Part shown: positions 16,672 to 25,716 of the stretch, piece after piece | Position numbering within the stretch: position 1 is the stretch's first letter | Layout of the letters: each line of letters opens with the position of its first letter | DNA from: Micromonospora yangpuensis | GTDB taxonomy: Bacteria; Actinomycetota; Actinomycetes; Mycobacteriales; Micromonosporaceae | Assembly (NCBI RefSeq): GCF_900091615.1 | Contig: NZ_FMIA01000002.1 | Span: 1,550,001 to 1,614,000, forward strand | Reading direction: 5' to 3' | DNA: 64,000 nt | Notes under the pieces: generated by a model | Databases searched by the model: none | What the model saw: only the letters and a program-made list of their open reading frames with translations | What the model was told of the DNA's origin: nothing | Made by a program: the position numbers and the translations under genes

Positions 16672-17448
16672 ATGATCGGGGCCGTGCAGCCCGACGTGCC
16701 CTCCCTCGACGTGCGTGGACTCCGGTACGCGTACCCGGACGGGCACGTCGCCCTGCACGGGGTGGACCTGACGGTGCCGCGCGGCGCCCGGGTGGCGCTG
16801 CTGGGCCCCAACGGTGCCGGCAAGACGACCCTGGTGCTGCACCTGAACGGCATCCTCACCGCCACCGGCGGCACGGTCACCGTCGGCGGGCTGACCGTCG
16901 GACCGGACCGGGCCACCCTCGCCGAGATCCGCCGCCGGGTGGGCATCGTCTTCCAGGACCCCGACGACCAGCTCTTCCTGCCCACCGTGGCCGAGGACGT
17001 GGCGTTCGGGCCGGCCAACCTGGGGCTGCGCGGCGCGGAGCTGGCCGCCCGGGTCGACGAGGCGCTGGCCGCGGTGGGCATGACCGGGCACCGGGACCGT
17101 GCCCCGCACCACCTGTCGTTCGGGCAGCGCCGCCGGGTGGCGGTGGCCACCGTGCTCGCCATGCGCCCGGAGATCCTCGTCCTCGACGAGCCCTCGTCGA
17201 ACCTCGACCCGGCCGCCCGCCGGGAGCTGGCGGCGATCCTGCGCGACCTGCCGGTGACCGTCCTGATGGTCACCCACGACCTGCCCTACGCCTGGGAGCT
17301 GTGCGAACGCGCCGTGGTCCTGGACGCCGGCCGGATCGTCGCCGACGCCGACACCGCGGAACTGCTCGCCGACGCGGAGCTGCTGGCCCGGCACCGGCTG
17401 GAACTGCCCTTCGGCTTCGGCCCGCTGGGCGTCACCCGCCGGCCCTGA
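16672..17448 (+). CDS. cbiO: Energy-coupling factor ATPase CbiO
   Basis: A 258-residue ABC ATPase that powers the Co/Ni importer. The Walker A is LLGPNGAGKTTL, the Q-loop is IVFQDPDDQLF (typical of ECF ATPases), the signature is HLSFGQRRRVAVA (with F-G-Q in place of S-G-G-Q), Walker B is ILVLDEPSSNLD and the switch His is in VTHDLPYAWELC. Length is close to the family norm. ATG at 16672 was chosen; GTG at 16684 is an alternative. It is the last gene of the importer operon and overlaps the convergent membrane-protein gene by 17 bp. Confidence 0.94.
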   Translation: MIGAVQPDVPSLDVRGLRYAYPDGHVALHGVDLTVPRGARVALLGPNGAGKTTLVLHLNGILTATGGTVTVGGLTVGPDRATLAEIRRRVGIVFQDPDDQLFLPTVAEDVAFGPANLGLRGAELAARVDEALAAVGMTGHRDRAPHHLSFGQRRRVAVATVLAMRPEILVLDEPSSNLDPAARRELAAILRDLPVTVLMVTHDLPYAWELCERAVVLDAGRIVADADTAELLADAELLARHRLELPFGFGPLGVTRRP

Positions 17449-18673
17449 CCGCCGCCGGCTCACCCCCGACGGTCCCGGCGTCACCGACGGTCCCGGCCTC
17501 GGCGGCGGTGTCTGCCGCGCCTTCGGCCCGGCCTTCGGCGGTGTCGGCCGCGCCCTCGGCGGCCCGGCCGGACCCGGCTTCGGCCGCCGCCGCAGCGGCC
17601 GCGGCGGCGGTGCGCAGGCGGAGGATGCCGGCGGCGGCGGCCCCGGCCCCGGCGGCGAGCAGCAGCGCGGTCAGGATCCGGGCGGACTGGGCGGGCCACG
17701 GCACCGGCACCACCGAGCGGGTGAAGACCGCCGCGTTGCCGATCCCGGCGAAGAGCGCCAGGCAGGTGCCGGCCAGGGCCAGGGTGAAGTCGGCAGCCGG
17801 CCGGCGGGCCAGCGCGTACCCGCCGGCGACGAGCGCGCCCAGCCCGGTCAGCAACGGCCAGATCTGACCGCTGAGCAACCCGACCAGCACCCCGCCGACG
17901 CCCTCGGCGCCGGCGTCGACCTCCCGGCCGATGATGAGCACGCCGGCGGCCAGCCCACCGGCGGCGAGCAGGCCGCCGATCCCGGCCAGCGCCCGCGCGC
18001 CGGCCCGGGTACCGGCCGGCACCAGGCCCAGCGCGCCCACCGCGAGCAGGCCCACCGTCACCCCCACCCACCACGGGTACGGATCCGGCGGCGGGACCCA
18101 GTCCAGGGTGCCCCGCAGCTCGGCCGGCTCGGTGCCGTCGCGCAGCGGGATCACCCAGTCGCGTACCCGGTGCACCCGGTCGGGGGCGGCGCGCACCTGC
18201 GCCGGTGGCTCCGCCTCCCGCCACAGCGCGCGCCGGTCGTGCCAGCGTACGGTCGGCTCCTCGGCGATCCGCCGCCACTGCGGGGCGGCCTGCGGGTCCG
18301 CCTCCGCCGGCAGCACCGTGCCACCGGCGATGGTCCGGTTCAGGTACGTCGCCGGGGAGTGCACGTTCTCGAAGGCCCCGTCCGGCCCCACCCGCAGGTA
18401 CGGCTCACCGGAGTAGCCGATCACCTCGACCGGCCGGTCGCTGCGGTTGGTCAGCTCCAGCCGGGCCCCCGCCTCGATCGCCCGTACGCTCACCCCGTCG
18501 CGGGCCGGGGCGACGCCGGTGATCCCGGTGCGGTAGTCGGTGCCGGCCGGGGCGTCCGCGCCGTGCGCGACGGCCGGCGCGGCGGTGCCGAGGACCGTGC
18601 CGAGCACCCCGGCGACCACCAACGCGGTACGCGCCAGCCGCCGGTACCGGACCGCGGGCCCGGTGCGGCTCAT
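17432..18673 (-). CDS. Exported membrane protein linked to the DsbA/MauE block
   Basis: A 413-residue protein of unknown function. It has a signal peptide (residues 12-33, ending APAVAHGADAP), an extracellular beta-rich domain to about residue 185 (LELTNRSDRPVEVIGYSGEPYLRVG ... SPATYLNRTI ... WVIPLRDG), then about five membrane helices and an Ala/Glu-rich cytoplasmic tail with near-repeated AAEGAADTAEGRAE units. Its ATG overlaps the DsbA-like stop as ATGA, so it is translated with the thiol-redox genes. The mature N-terminus starts with His, as in copper-binding CopC and YcnI from the adjacent divergent block. A role in extracytoplasmic redox or metal handling is inferred from that. Confidence 0.75.
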   Translation of the reverse strand: MSRTGPAVRYRRLARTALVVAGVLGTVLGTAAPAVAHGADAPAGTDYRTGITGVAPARDGVSVRAIEAGARLELTNRSDRPVEVIGYSGEPYLRVGPDGAFENVHSPATYLNRTIAGGTVLPAEADPQAAPQWRRIAEEPTVRWHDRRALWREAEPPAQVRAAPDRVHRVRDWVIPLRDGTEPAELRGTLDWVPPPDPYPWWVGVTVGLLAVGALGLVPAGTRAGARALAGIGGLLAAGGLAAGVLIIGREVDAGAEGVGGVLVGLLSGQIWPLLTGLGALVAGGYALARRPAADFTLALAGTCLALFAGIGNAAVFTRSVVPVPWPAQSARILTALLLAAGAGAAAAGILRLRTAAAAAAAAAEAGSGRAAEGAADTAEGRAEGAADTAAEAGTVGDAGTVGGEPAAVRAGG

Positions 18674-19386
18674 CGGCTGGCCGCCTCGACGGCCGCCTTG
18701 ATCCCGTTCGGGGTGCGGTCGGTGACCGTCTCGCCGTCGACCACCACGGTCGGCGTACCGGTGATGCCGGCCCGGCTGGCCTCCTCGGTGACGTGCTCGG
18801 TCCACCTGGTGAAGGTGCCCTCCCGCTGGCAGGAGGCGAAGCCGTCCCGGTCCAGCCCCGCCTGCACGGCGAGGTCGGTCAGCTGGTCGTCGCTCAGCCC
18901 GGCCCCGCCCTCGGGGGGCTGCTGGTCGAAGAGCTGCTTGGCGTACTCCCGGTACCGGCCGCCCTCGGCGGCGCAGCCGGCGGCGGCCGACGAGCGGGTG
19001 GAGTACTCGGTGGTGGAGTACCGGTTGAGGTAGGCCACCGGGTGGTACACCACCCGGGCCAGGCCCTGGCTGACCAGCTCCTCCAGGGTCGGGCCGGTGG
19101 CCTGCTCGAACTGCTTGCAGACCGGGCAGAGGAAGTCCTCGTACACGTCGATGGTGACCGGGCCGGTGCCCGAGACGATGCCGGTGCCGGCCTCGTTCGA
19201 GCCGGTGGGGGCGGTGACCTGGCCGGCGCGCTGGCTGGACCAGACGCTCCAACCGATCAGTCCGGCGACGACCAGCACCGACACCGCGGCCACCGAGGTC
19301 CACAGGGTCCGTTTGCGGCGCCGTTCCCGGGCCAGTTGCTCCCGGACCACCCGGGCCGCGTCCCGGCGGCCCTTGCGACTACTCAT
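18670..19386 (-). CDS. DsbA-like thiol-disulfide oxidoreductase, membrane-anchored
   Basis: A 238-residue protein with a basic cytoplasmic start, one transmembrane helix (residues 29-50) and an extracellular thioredoxin-fold DsbA domain. The active-site motif is FLCPVCKQF (C-P-V-C). The cis-Pro loop is GITGTPTVVVDGE. DsbA-type enzymes introduce or shuffle disulfides in exported proteins. The ATG at 19386 overlaps the MauE-like gene by 8 bp. The stop overlaps the next gene by 4 bp. In methylamine-utilisation and related systems MauE and a DsbA-like protein work together, which fits this order. Confidence 0.9.
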   Translation of the reverse strand: MSSRKGRRDAARVVREQLARERRRKRTLWTSVAAVSVLVVAGLIGWSVWSSQRAGQVTAPTGSNEAGTGIVSGTGPVTIDVYEDFLCPVCKQFEQATGPTLEELVSQGLARVVYHPVAYLNRYSTTEYSTRSSAAAGCAAEGGRYREYAKQLFDQQPPEGGAGLSDDQLTDLAVQAGLDRDGFASCQREGTFTRWTEHVTEEASRAGITGTPTVVVDGETVTDRTPNGIKAAVEAASR

Positions 19387-19903
19387 CGTCGTCCTCCACG
19401 GTGGGTGCGCCGCCCAGCGCGGCGTCGACGGAGAGCGGGGTACGCGGCCGCCACAGCAGGAACCCGGCCAGCGCCAGGAAACCCAGGTCGCGCAGGATCT
19501 CCGGTAGGTAGCTGGGGGTCTGCCCGGCGGCCAGCTCCCCGCCGGTGCCGAAGCAGCCGCAGTCGATGGCCAGGCCCCGGCTCCAGGCCGAGGCGATCCC
19601 GGCGACGAAGACCACCAGCAGCGCCGCGGAGACCCCGGCGGCCAGTCGGGTGGCCAACCCCACCAGCAGCAGTACGCCCAACGCCAACTCGACGAAGGGC
19701 AGCGCCGCACCGATCGCCGCCGCCACCTCGTACGGCATGAGCTGGTATGCGTTGACCGCCCGGCCGGAGGCGGCCAGGTCACCGACCTTGCTGGCCCCGG
19801 CGTACAGCCAGACGGCGGCCAGGCCGAGCCGGACGGCGACGCCGAGCCACGGGCCCACGGCGTGCCACCGGCCCCTGGTGCTGGTCGCTGCGGTCACAGT
19901 CAT
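19379..19903 (-). CDS. MauE/DoxX-like membrane protein
   Basis: A 174-residue membrane protein with four hydrophobic helices. The first carries the family signature RLGLAAVWLYAGASKVGD. The loop IDCGCFGTGG holds the paired cysteines typical of MauE proteins, which pass reducing equivalents across the membrane to DsbA-like or MauD-like partners. It heads the three-gene unit mauE-like, dsbA-like, membrane protein. The ECF sigma factor gene lies 33 bp upstream on the same strand and may share the transcript. Confidence 0.87.
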   Translation of the reverse strand: MTVTAATSTRGRWHAVGPWLGVAVRLGLAAVWLYAGASKVGDLAASGRAVNAYQLMPYEVAAAIGAALPFVELALGVLLLVGLATRLAAGVSAALLVVFVAGIASAWSRGLAIDCGCFGTGGELAAGQTPSYLPEILRDLGFLALAGFLLWRPRTPLSVDAALGGAPTVEDDDE

Positions 19904-19936
19904 CGGTCGTCCTGTCCCTGCCGGAAGTTCCCCGGC

Positions 19937-20536
19937 TCAGCCGGCGAGCGCGTCACCGACGGCCTCGACCAGCTCGTTGCGGGCGCGGGCCACCCGGGAG
20001 CGGATCGTGCCCACCGGCACCCCCTCCACCGTGGCCGCCTCGGCGTACGACAGGCCGAGCACCTGGGTGAGCACGAACGCCCCGCGCCGCTGCGCCGGCA
20101 ACCGGCTCAGCAGGTCGGCCGCGCCGAGCAGCCCGGCCGGGTCGGGATGCGGGTCGTCGGTGTGCGCGTGCGCGAGGAGCCGGTCGTCGAGCCGCCGCCG
20201 CCGGACCACGGTGCGCAGGTGGTCGGCGCAGGTACGGCGGGCGATCCCGAGCAGCCAGGTCCGCGCGCTGGACCGCCCGGCGAACGACGGCAGCGCCCGC
20301 AGCGCCCGCAGGTAGGTCTCCTGGGTCAGGTCGTCGGCGCTGTCCGGGTGCACCAGGGCGGCGGTGAACCGCCACACCTCGGCCTGGGTGAGCCGGATGA
20401 AGGTGGCCTGGGCGGTGGGGTCACCGTCGCGGGCGGCCAGCGCCCACCGGGTGGCCGCCTCCCGGTCGTCAGGCGAGGCCGGAGCGCCGAGGTCGTCGGC
20501 TGCTCCGGCGGCGGGTTCACGCGGCGCGGGGATCAC
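19937..20536 (-). CDS. ECF sigma factor
   Basis: A 199-residue extracytoplasmic-function sigma factor. Region 2 is seen as FTAALVHPDSADDLTQETYLRALRAL (core RNA polymerase binding and -10 recognition). Region 4 is seen as LPAQRRGAFVLTQVLGLSYAEAA followed by VPVGTIRSRVARARNELV (-35 recognition helix). No anti-sigma factor with a zinc motif is adjacent. It sits 33 bp before the MauE-like gene and is divergent from the CopC-CopD gene, so it may control one or both blocks. The GTG start at 20536 is tentative. Confidence 0.9.
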   Translation of the reverse strand: MIPAPREPAAGAADDLGAPASPDDREAATRWALAARDGDPTAQATFIRLTQAEVWRFTAALVHPDSADDLTQETYLRALRALPSFAGRSSARTWLLGIARRTCADHLRTVVRRRRLDDRLLAHAHTDDPHPDPAGLLGAADLLSRLPAQRRGAFVLTQVLGLSYAEAATVEGVPVGTIRSRVARARNELVEAVGDALAG

Positions 20537-20723
20537 GAAGAACCAGCGTACGCGGCACGACGGGGCCGGACAGGGTCCTTCGGCCCGCGAATTTCCGAAC
20601 CGGCCGGAACTTTTCCGCCGCGCCGCCCGACTAACTCCCTATGAGGTGCGACGACCGGTGCCCGGCGGGCCGATGGCGAGCCGGGCTCGCCATTTGCGGC
20701 CCTGGTCGGCGAGCATGGCTGGC

Positions 20724-22436
20724 ATGACTGCTGTCGATCGTCGCCGGCTGCCGGCCCCCACCCGTCGCCACCGGGCCCCCCGGCTGACCGCCGCCCGCCG
20801 CTGGGCCGCCCGGTTCTCCGCCGGGCTGGGCCTGCTGGTCGTCCTCGTCGCGCTGCTGGTCGCCCCGGCCGGCCCGGCCAGCGCCCACGCGGTGCTGGTC
20901 AGCAGCAGCCCGGCGGCCTCCGCCGTGGTCCCGACCGCTCCCGTCGAGGTGGTGCTCACCTTCAGCGAGCCGGTCCGCAAGGTCACCGACAAGATCAGGG
21001 TGATCGCGCCGGACGGCTCCCGGGCCGACCGGGGCGAGCCCCGCTTCGAGGGCGGCGTGGTGACCGTTCCGGTTGCCCAGGACGCCGGGCAGGGCACCTA
21101 CCTGCTCAGCTACCGGGTGATCTCGGCCGACAGCCACCCGGTCTCCGGAGCGTTCACCTACTCCGTCGGGGCACCGTCCACGCCACCGTCCGACGCCGGG
21201 GCGGACAGCCGGGCCGACCCGGTGGTGGACACCGCCGTGAAGGTCTCCCGCTACCTCGGGTACACCGGCCTGCTGCTGCTGGTGGGTGCCGCCCTGGTGC
21301 TCGCCGCGCTCTGGCCGGCCCGGCTGTCCCGGGTCGGTCCCGCCCGGCTGGCCTGGACCGGGTTGGGGCTGCTGGCCTTCGCCACGGTGGGTGCGATCCT
21401 GCTGCAGGTGCCGTACACCGCTGGCGGCGGCCTGTTCGACGTCTCCGGTGAGGGGCTGAGCAGCGTCCTGGCCAGCCCGTTCGGCACCACCCACCTGGTC
21501 CGGCTCGGGCTGCTCGCGGCGGCGGCGTTCCTGCTCCGGCCGCTGCTGGCCGGTCAGGCCGGCCGCACCGACGTGATCATCGTGGCGGTGCTGGGCGCGG
21601 CCACGCTGTTCACCTGGCCGCTCTCCGGCCACTCGGCGGCCTCGCCCGCGCCGGCCGTCTCGGTCACCGTCGACGCGGTGCACCTGGGCAGCATGGCGGT
21701 CTGGCTGGGCGGCCTGGTGATGCTCGCCGTCTTCCTGCTGCGCCGCGCCGACGAGCGGGAACTCGGCGCGATCCTGCCCATCTGGTCCCGGTGGGCGGCG
21801 CTGGCGGTGGCGGCCCTGCTGCTCGCCGGCACGGTGCAGGCGCTGATCGAGGTGGGCACCGTCGAGGCCCTGCTGACCACCACCTACGGGCAACTGGTGA
21901 TCGCCAAGGTGGTGCTCTTCACACTGGTGATCGCGGTGGCCGCGTACTCCCGGCAGTTGGTCCGGCGGCAGATCGCCGCCCAGCAGCCGACCCGGGTGCG
22001 CCGGGCGATCGTCGCCGAACTGGTGGTGACCGCCGTGGTGCTGGGCGTCACCGCGGTGCTGGTGCAGACCCCGCCGGCGCGCACGGCGGCGACCGACGGC
22101 GTCGGCGCCGAGCAGGGCTACTTCAACACCACGCTGACCAGCTCGATCTACTCGTTGCAGGTCGAGCTCTTCCCGGCCCGGCGGGGCAGCAACACCGTGC
22201 ACCTGTACGCCTACACCCCGGACAACCAGCCGCTGCCGGTCGAGGAGTGGCGGTTGACCGCCGCGCTGCCGTCGGCCGGGATCGAGCCGATCCAGTTCCC
22301 GTTGCTGCCGTTGACCGACAACCACGCCACCAGTGAGGTCAACCTCCCCGCCGCCGGGGACTGGCAGTTCAGCTTCACCCTGCGTACCACCGAGATCGAC
22401 CAGGCCACGGTGACCGCCGCCGTGACAGTCAAGTAG
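20724..22436 (+). CDS. CopC-CopD fusion copper-handling membrane protein (YcnJ-like)
   Basis: A protein of about 570 residues. A signal peptide ends in GPASA-H, so the mature protein starts with the copper-binding His of the CopC domain (HAVLVSSSPA ... VVLTFSEPVRKV ... ISADSHPVSGAFTYSV, with the second His). Then come about eight CopD-type membrane helices and a C-terminal extracellular beta domain. Such fusions import or buffer copper outside the cell. Two ATGs, 20715 and 20724, are possible; neither has a strong ribosome-binding site and 20724 is used. YcnI follows after 38 bp, as in the Bacillus ycnKJI arrangement. Confidence 0.9.
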   Translation: MTAVDRRRLPAPTRRHRAPRLTAARRWAARFSAGLGLLVVLVALLVAPAGPASAHAVLVSSSPAASAVVPTAPVEVVLTFSEPVRKVTDKIRVIAPDGSRADRGEPRFEGGVVTVPVAQDAGQGTYLLSYRVISADSHPVSGAFTYSVGAPSTPPSDAGADSRADPVVDTAVKVSRYLGYTGLLLLVGAALVLAALWPARLSRVGPARLAWTGLGLLAFATVGAILLQVPYTAGGGLFDVSGEGLSSVLASPFGTTHLVRLGLLAAAAFLLRPLLAGQAGRTDVIIVAVLGAATLFTWPLSGHSAASPAPAVSVTVDAVHLGSMAVWLGGLVMLAVFLLRRADERELGAILPIWSRWAALAVAALLLAGTVQALIEVGTVEALLTTTYGQLVIAKVVLFTLVIAVAAYSRQLVRRQIAAQQPTRVRRAIVAELVVTAVVLGVTAVLVQTPPARTAATDGVGAEQGYFNTTLTSSIYSLQVELFPARRGSNTVHLYAYTPDNQPLPVEEWRLTAALPSAGIEPIQFPLLPLTDNHATSEVNLPAAGDWQFSFTLRTTEIDQATVTAAVTVK

Positions 22437-22474
22437 GGCCCCGGCCCGCCCGACAGAGGAAGGTTCCACCCATC

Positions 22475-23281
22475 ATGATCCGTTTTCGGCGCACCGCCAC
22501 CGGCGCCGGGCTCACGCTCGGTGCCGCCGTCGCCGTACTGTTCGGCTTCACCGGACCGGCCGCGGCGCACGTCACGGTCAACCCGCAGGAGGCCACCCAG
22601 GGCGGGTACGGCCGGTTCGCGTTCCGGGTACCGAACGAGAGCGACTCCGCCTCCACCAGCAAGGTGGAGGTGACCATGCCGGAGAACGCGCCGGTCGGCT
22701 CGGTGGTGACGATGCCGGTGCCGGGCTGGACGGTGGCGGTCGAGCGCCGCACGGTCGACCCGCCGGTCCAGGTGCACGGCAGCGAGCTCACCGAGGTGGT
22801 GTCCAAGCTGACCTGGACGGCCGCTGCCGGTGGTGGGGTCAAGCCGGGCGAGTTCCAGGAGTTCCCGGTCACGATGGGGCCGCTGCCCGAGGTCGACACG
22901 ATGGTCTTCAAGTCGCTGCAGACCTACTCCAACGGTGACGTCTCACGCTGGATCGAGGAGCCGGTCCCCGGCGGCGAGGAGCCGCAGGACCCGGCGCCGG
23001 TGCTGACCCTGACCGCCGCGAACGCCGCCCCGTCGGCCGCCCCCGCCGCTCAGAACAGCGACGACGACGATGACGACGACGACCGCGCCGAGGGCGTGGG
23101 GCTGGCGACCGGGCTGGGCGGCGTCGGGCTCCTCGCCGGGCTGGGCGGACTGGTGCTCGGCGGGCTGGCGTTCGCGCGTACCCGCCGGGAGACCAGCCCC
23201 GCGACGGCGACCGTTCCGGCGGCCGGTGCCGCGCCTGCCGGGGGCACCCCCGCGCCTTCGGCGGAGACCCCGAAGGACTGA
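22475..23281 (+). CDS. YcnI-type copper-binding protein (DUF1775)
   Basis: A 268-residue exported protein. The signal peptide ends GPAAA-H and the mature start HVTVNPQEATQGGYGRFAFRVPNE is the DUF1775 signature, in which the N-terminal His and a conserved Trp (PGWTVAVERR) bind Cu(II). An acidic stretch of about eight Asp/Glu residues (near residue 196) leads into one membrane helix and a Pro/Ala-rich cytoplasmic tail. A site resembling AGAGGAAGG precedes the ATG. It is the partner of the upstream CopC-CopD protein and probably delivers or scavenges copper. A strong terminator follows. Confidence 0.92.
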   Translation: MIRFRRTATGAGLTLGAAVAVLFGFTGPAAAHVTVNPQEATQGGYGRFAFRVPNESDSASTSKVEVTMPENAPVGSVVTMPVPGWTVAVERRTVDPPVQVHGSELTEVVSKLTWTAAAGGGVKPGEFQEFPVTMGPLPEVDTMVFKSLQTYSNGDVSRWIEEPVPGGEEPQDPAPVLTLTAANAAPSAAPAAQNSDDDDDDDDRAEGVGLATGLGGVGLLAGLGGLVLGGLAFARTRRETSPATATVPAAGAAPAGGTPAPSAETPKD

Positions 23282-23359
23282 CCCCGCACCCCCCGGTGGC
23301 CCTCGGGTGGCTCTTTGGTGGCCTTTGGTGGCTGCCCTCCGGTGGCCCTCCGGTTACGA

Positions 23360-23396
23360 CGGTGGCCCTCCGTGCTGCCGACACGGAGGGCCACCG
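23360..23396. terminator. Strong bidirectional hairpin after ycnI
   Basis: CGGTGGCCCTCCGTG (23360-23374) and CACGGAGGGCCACCG (23382-23396) form a perfect 15-bp stem with a 7-nt loop between convergent genes. Just before it, at about 23295-23350, are degenerate copies of GGTGGCCCTCCGG, apparently slippage from the stem sequence. Confidence 0.85.
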
Positions 23397-23457
23397 GCAC
23401 CGGGGGATCGGTGCGTCTCACTTGTGGTAGTAAACGCCATCTAGACGGCGAAGAGGG

Positions 23458-24711
23458 TCAGTTGGCACTTCTGTCCATTTGGTGCGATTTTTCGACTGTC
23501 CGGGTGGGTAGCGCCACCAGTAGCAGGAGACAGAGCAGCACGTAGGTGTTGCGGACCACGAAGTCGACCGGATCGTCGGTCCGTACCGGCGACACCCCCC
23601 AGTCCTGGAACGTCACCACCCCGTAGACGATCACCAGCGACACCCCGCCGGCCAGCGCGAACCACAGCCGCCGGCGGCCCGTGCCCGGCCCGGCGCGCAA
23701 CGCCGCGTCCACCAGCACCACCACCGCCGGCACGAACCAGTAGATGTGGTGGGTCCAGGTGATCGGGCTGATCAGGGCGGCGACCAGCCCGGTCAGGGTC
23801 AGCCCGGCCAGGTGGTCGCCCGCGCCGGCCGCCCGCGCCGCCCGCCACAGCCCGTACCCGGCGACCAGGGCGACCAGCAGCAGCCAGCCGAGCTGACTCG
23901 GACGCTCCGGCGCGGTCAGCCGGCTCAACAACCCGAACAGCGACTGGTTACCTGTGTAGTCGGTGCGCCCGACCCGCTCGGTAGACCACAGCTCGTGCGT
24001 CCAGAACCGCCACGAGTCACCCGGCGCGACCGCCGCCGCCAGCAGGGTCGCCCCGGCCGCCGTCGCACTGGCCACCGCCGCCGCCCGCCACCGCCGGGTG
24101 GCCAGCAGGTACACGATGAAGATGCCCGGGAAGAGCTTGAGCGCCGTCGCCAGCCCGACGCCGACCCCGGCCCACCGCGACCCCCGGGGTACGGCGAAGA
24201 GCAGGTCGGCCAGGATCAGCACGACCAGCAGCATGTTGATCTGACCGAAGGTGATCGTCTCGCGGGTGCTCTCCACGGCCAGCACCAGCAGCACCGCCAC
24301 CACCACGGTGAACACCCGGGGCAGCCCGTGCCGGTCGACCAACGGCAGCACCAGCCACCGGGTCGTCACCACCACCCCGACCACGGTCAGCACCGTGAAG
24401 ACCAGCTCCGTCGCCCCCAGCGGGATCAGCGTGAACGGACGCAGCAGCAGGGCGGCGAAGGGCGGGTACGTGAAGTACAACTCACCCTGCACCCGGTCCG
24501 GCTGGACGTAGTCGTACAACGGTTGGCCGGAGGCCCACCACCGCATCGCCCGCAGGTAGATCTTCAGGTCGAAGAAGTCGTGCACCCGGCCCGGCAGGTA
24601 CAGCGCGGGCACCACGGCGGCCAGGGCGAGCACCGCGACGATCCGACGGACCCGACGACTGCGGGCGTCCTCCTCGTCGGCGGCGGACGGCGCGGCGGGT
24701 TCGGCTGGCAC
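23458..24711 (-). CDS. GT87-type polyprenyl-phosphate-mannose mannosyltransferase
   Basis: A 417-residue membrane glycosyltransferase with about ten helices. The first extracellular loop has the GT-C signature DFFDLKIYLRAMRWWASGQPLYDY, containing the acidic pair near the catalytic site. Then comes YFTYPPFAALLLRPF, the DUF2029/GT87 motif. Family members are alpha-1,2-mannosyltransferases that add mannose from a polyprenyl-phosphate donor to lipomannan or similar glycolipids on the outer membrane face. The GTG start at 24711 is preceded by a repeat-rich gap. It is a single gene, convergent with ycnI. Confidence 0.85.
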   Translation of the reverse strand: MPAEPAAPSAADEEDARSRRVRRIVAVLALAAVVPALYLPGRVHDFFDLKIYLRAMRWWASGQPLYDYVQPDRVQGELYFTYPPFAALLLRPFTLIPLGATELVFTVLTVVGVVVTTRWLVLPLVDRHGLPRVFTVVVAVLLVLAVESTRETITFGQINMLLVVLILADLLFAVPRGSRWAGVGVGLATALKLFPGIFIVYLLATRRWRAAAVASATAAGATLLAAAVAPGDSWRFWTHELWSTERVGRTDYTGNQSLFGLLSRLTAPERPSQLGWLLLVALVAGYGLWRAARAAGAGDHLAGLTLTGLVAALISPITWTHHIYWFVPAVVVLVDAALRAGPGTGRRRLWFALAGGVSLVIVYGVVTFQDWGVSPVRTDDPVDFVVRNTYVLLCLLLLVALPTRTVEKSHQMDRSAN

Positions 24712-24802
24712 GCAGAAACCCTAGCGGTCTGAGCTGGCCACGGTGAGCAGGCACGAGCGGGATGTGACGAGGTGGCCCGACGTCCCGACGGCCGTCCCGC
24801 CG

Positions 24803-24946
24803 TCCCGGCGGTTGGGTGTCCGGCCTTGCCGGCGTCCGGCGCCTGGGTCCGCTCTGCGGTTGTCCGGGCGGTTCTCGGTCCGGGCCTGCCGGCGGTTGGG
24901 TGTCCGGCCTTCGGCGTGCCGGCGGTTGGGTGTCCGGCCTTCTGGC
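24803..24946. repeat. Spaced copies of a roughly 30-bp repeat before orn
   Basis: Three copies share the core CCGGCGGTTGGGTGTCCGGC. They start near 24803, 24887 and 24917, and the last two are direct 30-bp tandem units. The 395-bp gap between the GT87 gene and orn has no gene that I can support. Long open frames through it are products of the repeats. Confidence 0.8.
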
Positions 24947-25024
24947 GTCCGAGCGCGCTGCATCCGGCGTGGGCGGCATCTCGGCGATCTGCGTCCGCCC
25001 GCGCGTCGGTCCGCCGGGCGTGCC

Positions 25025-25075
25025 GAGGTGACCGGGCGGGTCGAGGTGACCGGGCGGGTCGAGGTGACCGGGCGG
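25025..25075. repeat. 18-bp tandem repeat upstream of orn
   Basis: GAGGTGACCGGGCGGGTC occurs at 25025 and 25043, with a third copy from 25061 that loses homology after 16 bases. It ends about 30 bp before the orn start and may overlap the promoter. Confidence 0.85.
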
Positions 25076-25106
25076 ACGGTGGTGGGCTGCGCGTAGTCTG
25101 TTGCCC

Positions 25107-25697
25107 GTGGCTGACCTCCTCGTCTGGATCGACTGTGAGATGACCGGGCTCGACCTCGGCAGGGACAAGCTGATCGAGGTCGCCGCACTGGTCACGGACC
25201 CCGACCTGAACGTGCTCGGTGACGGCGTCGACGTGGTGGTGCACGCCGACGAGGAGGCCCTGGCCGGCATGCCGGAGGTCGTCCGGACGATGCACGCCAA
25301 GTCCGGGCTCACCGAGGAGGTCCGGCGCTCGACGGTCAGCCTCGCCGAGGCCGAGGAGATGGTCCTCGACTACGTCTCCCGGCACGTCAAGGACCCGCGT
25401 ACCGCGCCGCTCTGCGGCAACTCGATCGCCACCGACCGGGGCTTCATCACCCGGGACATGCCCCGCCTCGACGCGCACCTGCACTACCGCATGATCGACG
25501 TCTCCTCGATCAAGGAACTGTGCCGGCGCTGGTACCCCCGGGTGTACTTCGGCCAGCCGCAGAAGGGCCTCGCCCACCGGGCGCTCGCCGACATCCGGGA
25601 GAGCATCCGCGAGCTGGAGTACTACCGCCGGACGATCTTCGTCCCGCTGCCCGGACCGGACATCGACACCGCCAAGTCGATCGCCGCCTCGTTGTAG
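25107..25697 (+). CDS. orn: Oligoribonuclease
   Basis: A 196-residue DEDDh 3'-5' exoribonuclease that degrades short RNA and the dinucleotide pGpG left from cyclic di-GMP breakdown. Exo I is [10 protein letters not shown] (Asp9, Glu11), Exo II is [11 protein letters not shown], and Exo III is the DEDDh type AHRALADI, with His and Asp five residues apart. The Orn-specific [17 protein letters not shown] region is intact. The GTG at 25107 gives the standard [11 protein letters not shown] start; TTG at 25101 would add two residues. It is a single gene; a 15-bp repeat and tRNA-His follow. Confidence 0.96.
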   Translation: MADLLVWIDCEMTGLDLGRDKLIEVAALVTDPDLNVLGDGVDVVVHADEEALAGMPEVVRTMHAKSGLTEEVRRSTVSLAEAEEMVLDYVSRHVKDPRTAPLCGNSIATDRGFITRDMPRLDAHLHYRMIDVSSIKELCRRWYPRVYFGQPQKGLAHRALADIRESIRELEYYRRTIFVPLPGPDIDTAKSIAASL

Positions 25698-25716
25698 CGC
25701 CAGCCCCTGGCCGGGT

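Noticed and set aside
20631..22469. Minus-strand frame of 612 codons opposite CopC-CopD
   Set aside because: Same reason: the plus strand holds a complete CopC-CopD protein with signal peptide and metal residues; the antisense is low-complexity Arg/Gly/His.
24712..25106. Overlapping ORFs on both strands between the GT87 gene and orn
   Set aside because: They are products of 18- and 30-bp tandem repeats, with no start signal and repetitive translation.
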